Origin: Sinohyriopsis cumingii
Taxonomy: Eukaryota; Mollusca; Bivalvia; Unionida; Unionidae
Assembly (NCBI GenBank): GCA_028554795.2
Contig: CM068828.1
Location: 15,738,814-15,802,813, forward strand
DNA length: 64,000 nucleotides
Direction of reading: 5' to 3'
The position numbers and the translations under genes are program-made. Position 1 is the first letter of the stretch. Each line of letters opens with the position of its first letter. The notes under the pieces are model-generated. The model did no database searches, was not told the DNA's origin, and saw only the letters and a list, made by a program, of their open reading frames with translations. Shown here one piece after another: positions 54,748 to 64,000 of this stretch.

Positions 54748-55461
54748 AATACTATTTCACCGCACTTAAAATCAAAATAGTATTTTATTGCAGGAAGCCT
54801 TGTACGATCAGACACAATGAAAGTAGATTCCCCAAGATTCCATGGATATGTTTTTTCGATATTCTGGAAGCTTCAAAAATCTTTTCTAGTCCGTGGAGAA
54901 ATCGACACGTTGAGGTTCTGGTTGTCTTTTATAAACGGGTGGTATCTCTCGCCATCCTAAGACTGTTCGGATTGACGATTGATATATGTCTACAGCATAA
55001 TCTAGAGAATTTATTTATATCGCGGCTGATAATGTTTGCTCATGAACAGCGATAGCTCTTTGGGATTCTTTTTCTATGATAGATTTGATTCTGCGCTTTA
55101 ATTCATCGTTGATTTGTTCGATCTAATATTTACCTGTGGGAATACCAGCAACTTTCCAATCGGGAGTTCCATCTTGTTTATTTTTATACGAAAATACCAG
55201 TGAATTATTTGCTTGCAACCCACCGAATGAATTTGATCTAATATGTGGCCAGCTGTGATATACTCGCACTTGTGTTAGTGCTATTTCTTTCGCTGGAATT
55301 GCCGTTAGAAAGTTGAGGCTAAATTCAGGATTCGTTGAACTTACTGATATCATTGTGGTTTTTGACGGAGTTGTATTACCGACGATCTGTTGCAGTAATT
55401 CTTACGATAACGACATTATTTACAAACCCTGATTTAAATCAGGACTCGAAATCCCGATTTT

Positions 55462-55920
55462 CTAAATCGGACGTAGATTCTGACAGTCATTGTAAATCTT
55501 AATCATTTCTATGAACTCAGTTTTTGATATTATTCCATCGCTAAGACCTGATGATATCAATGAAGATAATTTGGAGTATGCTAGCGTCGCTGTATGCAAC
55601 TTTATTGTATGCTCATGCAATTTTGTATTTGTCCATGTAGATATTTTTTGCGATGACACTAAGAACACCAGCAATTGTTGTTGCAGCTGAAACACAAATT
55701 ATAACAAGTGCTTCGTTGTTATTGTTGATAACAGTACTCTAGTTCCAGCGATAACAGTGGACACCGAATACACAATTATGTCAACAACTACACATCTGAG
55801 ATATTTTTTAAACTTTTACTGCATATTCGTCAACGATATTTTTCAGTTTGGTTTGCCACTCACATACTTGGTTGCATCTGTAATTTTAGAACGTCGATTG
55901 GGGAGCTCATTATATTTTAA
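55462..55920 (-). pseudogene. Element C small membrane protein (counterpart of 36323-36814)
   Basis: The C-terminal helical domain is open: HTIKLHTATLAYSKLSSLIS, then DGIISKTEFIEMIKIYND. The N-terminal start and membrane segment are present as nucleotide similarity to Element B but carry stops. Confidence 0.6.
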
Positions 55921-55984
55921 GTAGGTGGTAGTTTAGCGACTAATTCAAGACAACAATAGTAAAACAAACTAATTTTTTTCTTCG

Positions 55985-56200
55985 GGTTCCACCACGAATG
56001 TTCCATGTCGTTTTGCTCCAACATCATTAACATAGATCCAGAGGATCTAGTTAGTGGATAACGCTGTGATATTGTGGTAGATATCTTAAATATCGTAATG
56101 CCGAGTACTGAGAACTGTATATACCGGTAACCTCAGCGCGATGTTTAATGGATTTAATAAGTGGTGTCCAAAATGATGATCCAGACGCTACTGTATGGAG
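55985..56200 (-). pseudogene. Element C fibre head remnant
   Basis: Only the end of the fibre-like head survives (TPLIKSIKHRAEVTGIY), joined directly to the end of the protease gene. Relative to Element B about 800 bp (35230-36040), including the whole stalk, is missing. Confidence 0.6.
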
Positions 56201-56620
56201 GGCTATATTGTCTGGTGGTATACTCTTACACAACTCTATGAGGTGGTATTAGGGACTTTGACACATTGTTGAGTGCAGCAATTTCTTCACGGCCACATAT
56301 TGGCGGATCGGTTATTGTCTCTGTTGGTAATGTTGAATACCAGACTGGAGTGTTTTGAAGATGAGCACTTTGCACTCTGCCGACATATTTTAAAATTTAT
56401 TTGGTCACGCCTACCCATACGAATCGAAATAAACAACTTCACGTGAATCAATCGCGTATTCAACCCAATGAATACCTTTCCCAGAACTTCCATCGAGATT
56501 AATGATGCCGGTTTCAAAATTGTTTGGTTATTTTGATAATTGATCACGCATAAAAACACCTCTGAAGTTTTTCATATTTAATATTTTAGCAGCATTGAGT
56601 AAATAAAACTTGGACGTAGG
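56200..56620 (-). pseudogene. PRO: Element C cysteine protease
   Basis: Reads KNFRGVFMRDQL, then INLDGSSGKGIHWVEYAIDS with the catalytic His, VVYFDSY with the Asp, and ICGREEIAALNNV with the Cys, in two frames with several stops. Colinear with 34808-35241. Its end runs into the fibre remnant through a deletion junction near 56200. Confidence 0.7.
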
Positions 56621-56637
56621 AAGGAGACGCTTTGCAT

Positions 56638-57100
56638 CTAACAAAGTGTCCGGGGAAGTCTCAGATCTTTTCCGTACCACGAGTGAGGAGTTCCTGGTAG
56701 TCTTAGACCCTTTACTTTTATGTAAATATTTTTTTCGTGACCTGTTCCTTTCTTTAGTGTCATCTCAGAAGCAGTTCCAATTGCACTAAATGCAGCTGCT
56801 TTTGCAACAGCTGGGGCTGCAGAAGTTATTAACGATGGTATAGCTGAAAGAAGTGGAAATATACCACCCGTCTTGACAGCATTTTTCATAGCACCCGCAG
56901 AATGATTAAGGCGTACGCCAGTCTTTGATTATTTGGAGTCACTGACATGGCTGAGTTGACGTTCAGATCACCTTCGATTTGTTCATTTTTAGTGATACTT
57001 TTATCCCACAGTTCTTTGCTGATTTTGAATCAAGTTTTTTTTATCTGATCAGGAGTCAGAGTAACACTAACGTGATGATATGACATTATAATATCATGAG
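56638..57100 (-). pseudogene. Element C membrane-active small virion protein
   Basis: The open part from 56889: KNAVKTGGIFPLLSAIPSLI, an Ala-rich hydrophobic stretch, SEMTLKKGTG, and a Gly/Leu tail (PHSWYGKDLRLPRTLC). The upstream part (57000-57100, VTLTPDQIKKT-type start) is decayed. Counterpart of 34349-34814. Its first half exists a second time at 57704-57920 because of the local duplication. Confidence 0.6.
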
Positions 57101-57703
57101 CGACTTAATGACATGTTTTCCACTGTGGAATCAATGCCTCTCATTCGTCCACCAACACCGTCAAGTAACATTGTTTCGTCGGAAAGTATAACAACGATTG
57201 TTCTGTAGCCACCAGCGGGTAGTCAAGCTATACGAGCTCGGAAGTGTATATCAACGACTGATTGTCTGAACAAATCCAAATGTACAGGGAAACGTAATAG
57301 ATCGGATACAGCGTTGTGAAATCCCGATGAGATATTTGCAAACCAGAATCAACATTCTGATCACGCCCCATAAATGTTATCAACCAATGATAAGCACGTG
57401 GAACATGACTATTATCAAAATTTAGTAAGACTTCTCCAGAAGGTTCTTGATGTGCATTTATCCTAAAAAAAACATCAGAAAGTCCATGTGTCAAACACCA
57501 TTGGATTTTGTTCCTGCGAATCTACTTTGGCATTTTCCTGAAACGCAATGAATATATGTCGTGGTGCTGACACCCCTTACTGTGATGCTGTCATGTGAAT
57601 AAACCAGCAGCATTACTTTGAATACTGAATGTGGTCATCGTCACCATGATAATGTTAATTTACCACCTTGTTCCATGAAATAGAGTAACCGTTGTTATTC
57701 GGC
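56880..57703 (-). repeat. Tandem duplication block, distal copy
   Basis: Contains the start of the membrane-active ORF and the C-terminal third of the capsid gene (NAHQEPSGEVLLNFDNSHVP). It is a diverged copy of 57704-58583: TTTGCTGATTT, CACTAACGTGATGATAT, CATTATAATATCATG and CTCTCATTCGTCCACCAA recur in order about 840 bp apart. Confidence 0.8.
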
Positions 57704-58583
57704 TTTAATGACACCTGCAGAAAGATTAAGTTTAAAGACAGTCTTTGATTGTTTGGAGTCATTGAAGTGCCTGAGTTGACGTTAAGTTAGTGATAGTTTA
57801 TTTGGACCACCTGCGACCTGATCTTGTTTAAGCGTTATTTTTGTTCCGCATTTCTTTGCTGATTTCGACTGAAGCTTTTTAATCTGACCAGGAGTTAGAG
57901 TAATATTAACGTGATGATATAACATTATAATATCATGTGCGCTTAATTACATGTTTTCCACTGGAGCATCAAGAGCTCTCATTCGTCCACCAAAAAACCT
58001 TCAAGTAAAATTGTTTTATCTGAGAGAATAAAAGCGCTTGCTCTGTAACCACTAGGAATAACTGGTGGACCAGGTATTCCCGGTGGAGATCGTGCTACAC
58101 GAGCTCGGAAGTGTATATCAATGACAGATTGCCTGAATAAATCTAAATGTTCCAACGTAAAGTAATACATTGGATACAGCGTTGTAAAATCACGCTGAGA
58201 TATCTACAAACCAGAATTAACATTCTGATCACACCCCATAAATGTCATCAAACGATGATATGCGCGTGCTACATGATAGCTATCAAAACTCAGCAATACT
58301 TCTTCGGATGGTTACTAATGTCCATTTATCCTAAAAGAAACTTCAGAAAGTGAAAGTGTGTCAAATGCCATTGGATTTCGTGTTTGTGTGTTTTCTCGTG
58401 CATTTTCCTGAAATGCGATGAATATATGTCGCGGTGCATGCAGAAACACCCTGCTGTGATACTATCTGCCATGTAAATAAATCAGCAACTTCACTTCAAA
58501 CACTGTCTGTTGGCATCGTCAACCTTGACAATGTTGATTTACCACCGTGACTCGTAAAAGAGAGTAACCGTTGTTCGTCGATC
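57704..58583 (-). repeat. Tandem duplication block, proximal copy
   Basis: The copy directly continuous with the capsid gene. It keeps a Gly/Pro-rich loop (SPPGIPGPPVIPSGYRAS) that is missing from both the distal block and Element B. Confidence 0.8.
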
Positions 58584-59358
58584 GATGGAGTCATTCCTGA
58601 CATCCACAGCAAAAGTTTTTGTTAGTCTTATTATGCATTCACCATCTGTGCCGGGTCGCCAGATTGCATCATTGTCGTTGTCTTTTCTAACAAATATAAC
58701 TGTATGCTTTGGCTCCGAAAATAACCTTTCTGACATGTCTACAAAATCCAAATATAGGTGGTAGTGGAATCACACATGAAAATTCTTCTTCATCATTTAA
58801 CATTAATCTACGTGCGGCAAATCTTAAGGCAAATTCTGGATTAGCGTCATGAAACACAGGCCACACATCAGCGCCAGCGTCGTCGGCGACATTTTTTGGT
58901 CGTCTTATATCATACTGTCTGCTTTCTGGATGATCAGTTGTATCTTTTGCAAACATCATTAAAGGACCAGCTGATCTCGTGTAATCATCGCTGTATCTTG
59001 CAAGGCCAAGTATTGTCGTGGCAATATCGACGTTTTCCAAGCATGATTCAATAGGTCATACGTCAATCATATATATGGCACTATTAAATAACGTCAGAAT
59101 ACCATTGTTAAAAAAACCATGTCGATCACCAATTCTGATTCCTGTACCATCAGCTTGTAAAAGTGTACATTCTACTTCAATGAATGCCTCAACGGGTAAG
59201 AAATATCTGCTTGTATCCTGAACTTGAATTTCGATTCGTCCACGCTCATTTAGCTCTCGTGCGTCATAAGAATAACATTGACAATCGCGCATCGATTCAT
59301 CTTTGAGAACTGGTGCATCTATGTCAAATGTGGGATCAGACACGTTTAAACATTTCAT
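57950..59358 (-). pseudogene. Element C major capsid protein
   Basis: From ATG 59358 (MKCLNVSDPTFDIDAPVLKD). Conserved blocks follow: CQCYSYDARELNERGRIEIQ, QDTSRYFLPVEAFIEVECTL, LARYSDDYTRSAGPLMMFAK, CVIPLPPIFGFCRHV, and near the end LDLFRQSVIDIHFRARVARS with SDKTILLEG. About 470 codons with frameshifts near 59045, 58720 and 58500. This is the fuller of the two family copies and shows the double-jelly-roll capsid identity most clearly. In this family it forms the virion shell. Confidence 0.85.
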
Positions 59359-59399
59359 TTTAATTGTTATCGTCTAACACGAAGACCACTTCCTGCTAT

Positions 59400-59750
59400 C
59401 AGACTAGCAGTTATATATTTTTTCTTTTTCTAATAGTGGTACACCTACCATCTCTAAATTGCAGGCATAATTTCAGTGCTGGTTAATTGTACTGGCTGTA
59501 GTTTTCTTCGTTATGATCGTGCTAGTCTATTCTTCATTGCTGAGAATGCTTTGCTCGCAACATCATCAGTAGCACCAATGCCTTTATCACGAACAACATC
59601 AATAGCTTTCATTCCCAGTTGTTTTGGCATTGCTTTTGGGGCTATCCTTCTGAATAGACACTGAACAACATCACTGAGTCCATTGGTAATCGCTAATGTA
59701 TCGCCCTGACCACGATCCGTCCACTTTGAGCATTATGTATGATCGTCTTA
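59400..59750 (-). pseudogene. Element C small basic ORF, strongly decayed
   Basis: Nucleotide counterpart of 32595-32990, ending with the same IAGSGLR-R motif before the capsid gene. Most of the frame is broken by stops and frame changes. Confidence 0.5.
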
Positions 59751-59779
59751 TTTCATTGTCACTGATCTAATTACACACC

Positions 59780-60759
59780 CTCAATCACTGTGATAATCAT
59801 CGACGATTTCATCAACGAGAGACCGATAAACATTAATATCCATGATACTGCCTGTAAATAATCTTTGACAAATAGCAGCTGCTTGATTAATGATTTCTCG
59901 GGATTTATTACCGGCTCGTCGTCCGCCAATCAAAATTTCTAGTCGTTCAACATCCGCGAGGACGTTGCTGGGACAGTTTATCAGGCAACGGAAGGGTTTG
60001 TTTTTTTCGTTTTTACTCTGCCAGTGCCAATACCTTTTCCTGATTCTTCGCCTGGATTTTGTAATACTGGCTGTGGTTGTTGTAATGCTGACTGTTGTTG
60101 TAATTGTGCACGATATTTATTTATTCCCTTATTAAATGCAATAAATCTTGTATCATTACTTCGGGCCTGGTCAACTCCGTAGTGTATTCAAAATATTAAT
60201 TTGTACCAGGCTTCACGACCTACAACATCATCAACGTACTCGGGTTTTGAAATTATCTCTCTTTGATCAAAACTATGCACGGAAAATAAGTTAATTTTTC
60301 ATCGCTGAGTTGTTTTATTGTAGCAATACTATTTTCAGTAAATTCATCATTCACTTTAGTTCTGACTCATGATGGTTCTGGTATAAGATCATTTATATCA
60401 GCTACTTCAGAACGAAGATAGTTAACACCCTCAAGTATTTCTTGCGTTTGTGGTTGATAAGAAGCACCAGCTATTTCACCTGGACGTTCTCGTAGAACCT
60501 TTTTTGTTTGTTTAGTTCTTTTCGCGATTTTTCCAGTTGCTTCAGCGGTTTGCTTTAACGTGGATAGAAGACCTTTGGTAGCCTCTGCAAATCCTTCTGT
60601 AACCTTCGTAACCGGTTTAAATAATTGTTCTGCACCTTCTGCAAATTCCACCTCAGAGTCCTGACGCGCTTGTAGTTGTTGTTTGACAGAATCACGGACG
60701 GGGAGATATTTATTAATTGCCACAAATTTCTCTTGAGCTAATCTAGCTGTGTGAGATTC
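59780..60759 (-). pseudogene. Element C first virion-type ORF
   Basis: Starts at ATG 60759: MESHTARLAQEKFVAINKYL, then a KQQLQARQDSEVEFAEGAEQ segment, Thr/Lys/Ala helices (TKGLLSTLKQTAEATGKIAK) and SYQPQTQEILEGVNYLRSEV, open to 60367. After a stop, broken frames continue to DINVYRSLV near 59830 and end YHSD. It is the first gene inside the right TIR. Long amphipathic helices; exact role unknown. It aligns along its whole length with 31514-32546. Confidence 0.65.
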
Positions 60760-60802
60760 CATTATTGATAAAATTATGATATAATTACGCACACACTACA
60801 GC

Positions 60803-61042
60803 AGCAGGGATGGTGACGAGCAACAATGAGTGACCGGGTGGGTAAACAAACGTGCATACAAATTTTAAAACATGAGAGACAAAGATAAAGTAAAAACTGA
60901 GCTAACCCAATTAGAGACAATCTCTTTCGGTTAGAGGCTTCGGTTTGACGTTATTGACCTTGTATTTTAATTTTTTTCGTATGAAGCTTTATTTTCACGG
61001 AAGACTTGCTCCAAAATTGGTCTGTTCACCCTCCCTGCTGCT
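60803..61042 (-). repeat. Element C right terminal inverted repeat
   Basis: Inverse of 48911-49140: GGTAAACAAAC, TGAGCTAACCCAATTAGA, GAGGCTTCGGTTTGACGTTA, CCTTGTATTT and GTCTGTTCACCCTC occur in mirror order. Followed by target duplication AGTTT (61043-61047). Confidence 0.92.
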
Positions 61043-61047
61043 AGTTT

Positions 61048-62110
61048 TAAAAATGTGATGTGATATTATGCTACACTATTTTGCTGCTGGTATACGCAAT
61101 TATATATGGCTCTCCTTTATCGGACAAATTTTGTGCGATTGACAACAGAATAATGTATAGTTAACTTAGTCATTTCCCTCTGCTGATTGACATTCTAGTG
61201 TTTTTTTTATTTATTTACAAGTAAAATATTTGGAATATATAAACCATATTAAAAACATAAGCAACAAAATTATAGACTAATTTGAACAATGTTCCGTATT
61301 ATGAATCACAAGTTTCTAGCTGAAACGTAAAATCTGGATATATTTGAAAGAAATTCATAATTGTTTGCCTCACAAGTTAACAGTGATGCATTTTAGTATC
61401 ATTTTCGAAGTCAACGTGTTTCTGAAATAGGAAAACAAAACGAAATAAGAAGTATCTGAACGAGGTAAACACCTGCAAAGGCCTATGTTGAATAAGCATA
61501 TTTTCTGGTCCTTCTCCAAATTTCCACGTATGATGTATATTATAAATATGAACAGGATTAATTTAATTTCTGAGATAATATTTGTGTTCATGTGCTAGCT
61601 GCTAGGGAAACAGTGTGTTAGAAAATATCAAAGAAGATATACACATTTTTTTATCTTTTCCAATTGATACTGTCTATCTATAAACTATTCACTAAATTTA
61701 ATTAATTTTGAATATTTTTCTGGTGTAAAGTTAAGAGAAACAAGGTTTTCTCTTGTTAAAATGTGACCGGAAATGAAATCGAATAACCTTATGATGAACT
61801 AATCTAACTTACAAGTCAATGTGCAACGCTGAAAAAATGAGACAGTCACTGATAACGACAGAAGCTGATTGATGGCTCATACGATTGCTTGCGAGGTCTA
61901 AAGGCTTCTGACATTTCGTCTTCACGGAAAATATGGGCGTTCCTTTGCAATAGTTGTCCTTAATTTCGTGGCAACACACACACGCGCGCAAGCAGAATAA
62001 CGCACACTAACACAAGACCGATGGCTTTGAACAATTGACCTTACGCCAGAAGGTAGATCGCTCCGCCTACCGAACACGTGACTTGACAACGTCTTAACCT
62101 CCGACAAACA
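61048..62110. other. Gene-poor flank between Element C and the Penelope-like region
   Basis: AT-rich, no supported gene. The last 100 bp become CpG-richer (GATCGCTCCGCC, GAACACGTGACTTG) before the ATG at 62121. Confidence 0.5.
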
Positions 62111-62120
62111 TTCTGTGAAA

Positions 62121-62260
62121 ATGGCGTGCGTGATAACATCAAAAGATATACCAGACGATAATGGTGAGCAATATTTGCCATATGAAACAACATTGAGACA
62201 GAGACAGAAAGCGAGAGCATTTATCCATCGCTTGCACTTCTCTAAGTTACGTCGGTATGC
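62121..62260 (+). other. Exon-like coding stretch of unknown origin
   Basis: After a good initiation context (GAAAATGGCG) the frame reads MACVITSKDIPDDNGEQYLP with a basic helical continuation (TTLRQRQKARAFIHRLHFSK). Composition is more protein-like than the surroundings and the upstream 100 bp are CpG-rich. It could be the first exon of a host gene or part of the element; no family recognised and no clear splice donor. Confidence 0.3.
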
Positions 62261-62269
62261 GGAGAACTC

Positions 62270-62345
62270 GCCCCCACGTATCTGGAGAAGTCGCCTCAGA
62301 GTGGTTGGAGAAGTCGCCCCAATTGTTTGGAGAAGTCATTCCAAA
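62270..62345 (+). repeat. GGAGAAGTCGCC repeats, left side
   Basis: Three copies of a TGGAGAAGTCGCC-type word spaced about 23 bp. The inverse (GGCGACTTCTCC) occurs twice at 63723-63765 on the other side of the reverse transcriptase remains. Confidence 0.8.
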
Positions 62346-62392
62346 GCTTGTCACCCAAATAACCTTTCTATAACACAATTAAGTCATCTTTT

Positions 62393-62398
<6 letters not shown>

Positions 62399-62474
<76 letters not shown>
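62399..62474. repeat. (TA)n microsatellite
   Basis: 76 bp of pure TA immediately before the Penelope-like coding remains. Confidence 0.97.
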
Positions 62475-62475
<1 letters not shown>

Positions 62476-62479
62476 GCGA

Positions 62480-63495
62480 TCACACGAGATATTAACTAAA
62501 TTAAAGCAATATCATAGTAATATTTATAAGGACGAAATTAAGTCTGTATATAATCTAATGAATGACGACAGTATATTGATTAAAAAGGATGATAAGTCAA
62601 GCACTATTATTATTGTGAATCAAGATGATCATGTTAAAGAAGTTGAATGTCAATTAAAAATTAAATAAAAAATTTCAACATGCATTAATGAGATCGCTAA
62701 AAATAATAATTCCGTATGTGAGGAATTTGATACTTTCCCTCTTAACATACGTACACCTCAAAAATAATTCCGTATATGAGGAATTTGATACTATCCCTCT
62801 TAACATACGTACACCTCAGTTCTACATATTACCCAAAACTCATAAAATTCCTGACCATAATTTACCTTTAAATTTTCCAGGACTACCCATTATATCAAGT
62901 TGCAATTCATATAGTGAAAACCTATCCAAATTTATTGATAGTGTTTTACTACCTTTAATGAAATCACTTCCTTCATACATTGATACATCTACTTTCATTA
63001 AAAAGTCGAAGTATATTCCACATTTATCTGATAATTTAAATCCTGGTATCATTAGATGTAACATCACTATATACCAACATTCCGCATGCGGATGGTATTG
63101 AAGCGTGCAAATATATTCTTGATAACAATCCTAATAAATATCACACTATATAGCGAAGATATTTGTAAAATAATAAAAACTTATCTTGGAAAATAATTAA
63201 TTTCAATTTAATAATACGAATTACATACAGATAATGGGTATTAATGTGGCTCATATATACTCTTCCCTTTCATGGGTGAATTAGAAAAGCATTTTATTCA
63301 AAACGAAAAGTTTAATCCATCTCTTTGGTTCAGATTTTTAGATGACATATTTATGATCTGGAAGCATTCATCTGAAGAACTGAAAAAAATGATTGATCGC
63401 CTAAATCATTTTCACCCGACGATTAAATTTACTTATACTGCATCTAGTACACATGTTTCAATTTTAGATGTAAATGTAATAAAAAAATATTGATA
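62480..63495 (+). mobile_element. Penelope-like element reverse transcriptase, decayed
   Basis: Pieces in order: SVYNLMNDDSILIKKDDKSS with TIIIVNQDDHVKEVE (62545-62665); TPQFYILPKTHKIP and LPIISSCNSYSENLSKFIDS with SYIDTSTFIKKSK (62810-63010); then NPSLWFRFLDDIFMIWKHSS and HFHPTIKFTYTASSTHVSIL (63310-63480). LPK-HK, the S-SEN-SKF core and FLDDIFMIW are diagnostic of the Penelope family, whose catalytic pair is the DD of FLDD, kept here. Frameshifts and deletions remove parts between motifs; the GIY-YIG endonuclease was not found. Confidence 0.85.
62703..62818 (+). repeat. 58-bp tandem duplication inside the Penelope-like gene
   Basis: Two adjacent copies of a unit from AATAATTCCGTATGTGAGGA through TTAACATACGTACACCTCA, with two to three substitutions. 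It duplicates codons of the region just before the LPK motif and shifts the frame. Confidence 0.92.
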
Positions 63496-64000
63496 ACACT
63501 ATCTCTACAAATATTATTAAAATGCATCTAATGATTTGAAGAACAGGGCAAAAGGGACAGATAACACTTATTTTTCGTTAAGTACAGAAGCGGAGTTGAT
63601 CAAATGGAAAAGTTGAAAAATTGCAAATTCTATAAATTTAATAAGTTACTAAGTTAAGAAAAACAACAATAAATAAAGCCTTAACCATGTGGCTATATCT
63701 CAGAACTACTATATATGATCCTTGGGGCGACTTCTCCAGACGAAGTGGGGCGACTTCTCCGAACCGTTGCGAAATTTGTAAATATATACAATAGCCGAGT
63801 CGATATCGACAGAAGCAGCTTGTTGGAGGAAAATGGCGGACGTAAACAGTGTCTGGAAGTGTGTATAATACCTCTCGCTGATTGGTCAATCGAGCAGAAT
63901 GATTGACAGTTGGTGATAGGTCAATTGAGTCATGTGGATTTATTTTGTCTTCCTTCTCCAGAAGAGCCATATACCTATCTAGCTTTTAAAGCGGGTATCG
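63496..64000. other. Right flank with inverted GGCGACTTCTCC words
   Basis: Contains GGGGCGACTTCTCC at 63723-63736 and 63747-63760, inverse to the left-side repeats, and a CpG-bearing stretch near 63830 with GGAAAATGGCGGACG. No gene supported. Confidence 0.5.

Larger units (their letters stand above)
53714..55390 (-). pseudogene. Element C penton-like protein with helical middle and SINE insertion
   Basis: N-terminal part (55123-55353): SSTNPEFSLNFLTAIPAKEI, YHSWPHIRSN and FSYKNKQDGTPDWKVAGIPT. The middle (about 54130-55080) is decayed and partly helical (DDIKSEYKNVFDKLQNLFSS), interrupted by the SINE at 54495-54747. The C-terminal part (53714-54088) is open: ISPGIVNITSTIAVNLVCDA, then GYILCTFTPQVPPGCLIV and TRNFIDLRHKVLNLNLYVR, the conserved second half of adintovirus penton proteins. 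Stops and frameshifts lie between. N- and C-terminal parts may be one gene with an inserted domain or two genes; one gene is preferred. Confidence 0.65.
48911..61042 (-). mobile_element. Element C: structurally complete 12.1-kb adintovirus/Polinton-like element
   Basis: Ends AGCAGCAGTGAGGGTGAACA (left) and the inverse TGTTCACCCTCCCTGCTGCT (right), with TIRs of about 230 bp and a 5-bp duplication AGTTT. From the left: ATPase (-), PLA2 protein (+), integrase (+), truncated polymerase (-), zinc ORF (+), then on the minus strand penton-like, small membrane protein, fibre remnant, protease, membrane-active ORF, major capsid, small ORF and first virion-type ORF. All long genes carry frameshifts. 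It contains a younger SINE (54495-54747) and an internal tandem duplication (56880-58583). Same family as Element B. Confidence 0.9.

Overview
The window is AT-rich animal DNA, most likely from a mollusc (probably a bivalve). The evidence is indirect: two tRNA-derived SINEs with exact target-site duplications whose tails look molluscan, a Penelope-like element, an APE-type LINE, long (TA)n tracts, and no recognisable host gene. Almost everything identifiable is a mobile or virus-derived element in some stage of decay, so most coding sequences below contain frameshifts or stops and are listed as pseudogenes.

Layout. 1-5098: gene-poor flank with a 47-bp tandem array, a degenerate SINE and a (TA)n tract. 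5099-23802: Element A, an 18.7-kb Maverick/Polinton with about 380-bp terminal inverted repeats. It carries, mainly on the minus strand, protein-primed-type DNA polymerase B, a packaging ATPase, a chromodomain integrase, a penton-like protein, a pVI-like protein, a major-capsid fragment and an adenovirus-type cysteine protease, plus accessory genes and a plus-strand CCHC zinc-knuckle gene. 23803-30500: nothing recognised except a degenerate array of about 60 bp. About 30500-42470: a LINE whose ORF1 is split by Element B (31211 to about 38125), a decayed adintovirus/Polinton-like element that keeps only its left TIR and structural-gene half. 42474-48905: gene-poor, with simple repeats. 48911-61042: Element C, a structurally complete 12.1-kb member of the same family as B in opposite orientation, with about 230-bp TIRs and a 5-bp target duplication (AGTTT). 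It holds a packaging ATPase, a parvovirus-type PLA2 protein, an integrase, a truncated polymerase, penton-like, major capsid, protease and minor virion genes. 61048-64000: flank and a decayed Penelope-like element bracketed by inverted GGAGAAGTCGCC motifs.

The most unusual signal is in Element A. Five sites match the 3' end of replication-dependent histone mRNAs: a 6-bp stem with a 4-nt loop, CCAAA/ACCCA-like flanks and a downstream purine box AGAAAAGAG. Four lie on the minus strand at the 3' ends of small Lys/Glu/Gln-rich genes; one lies on the plus strand in the right TIR. Three of these genes also share an upstream promoter-like block (GATGTTTTC, then CGTC, CGCTT and an AATAYAAA box). Together these look like a family of promoter-gene-terminator cassettes that would make non-polyadenylated, S-phase-coupled transcripts for a DNA virus-like element. 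A second notable case is the in-frame (TA)n expansion inside the Element C integrase. All assignments rest on motif recognition by eye; no database search was run.
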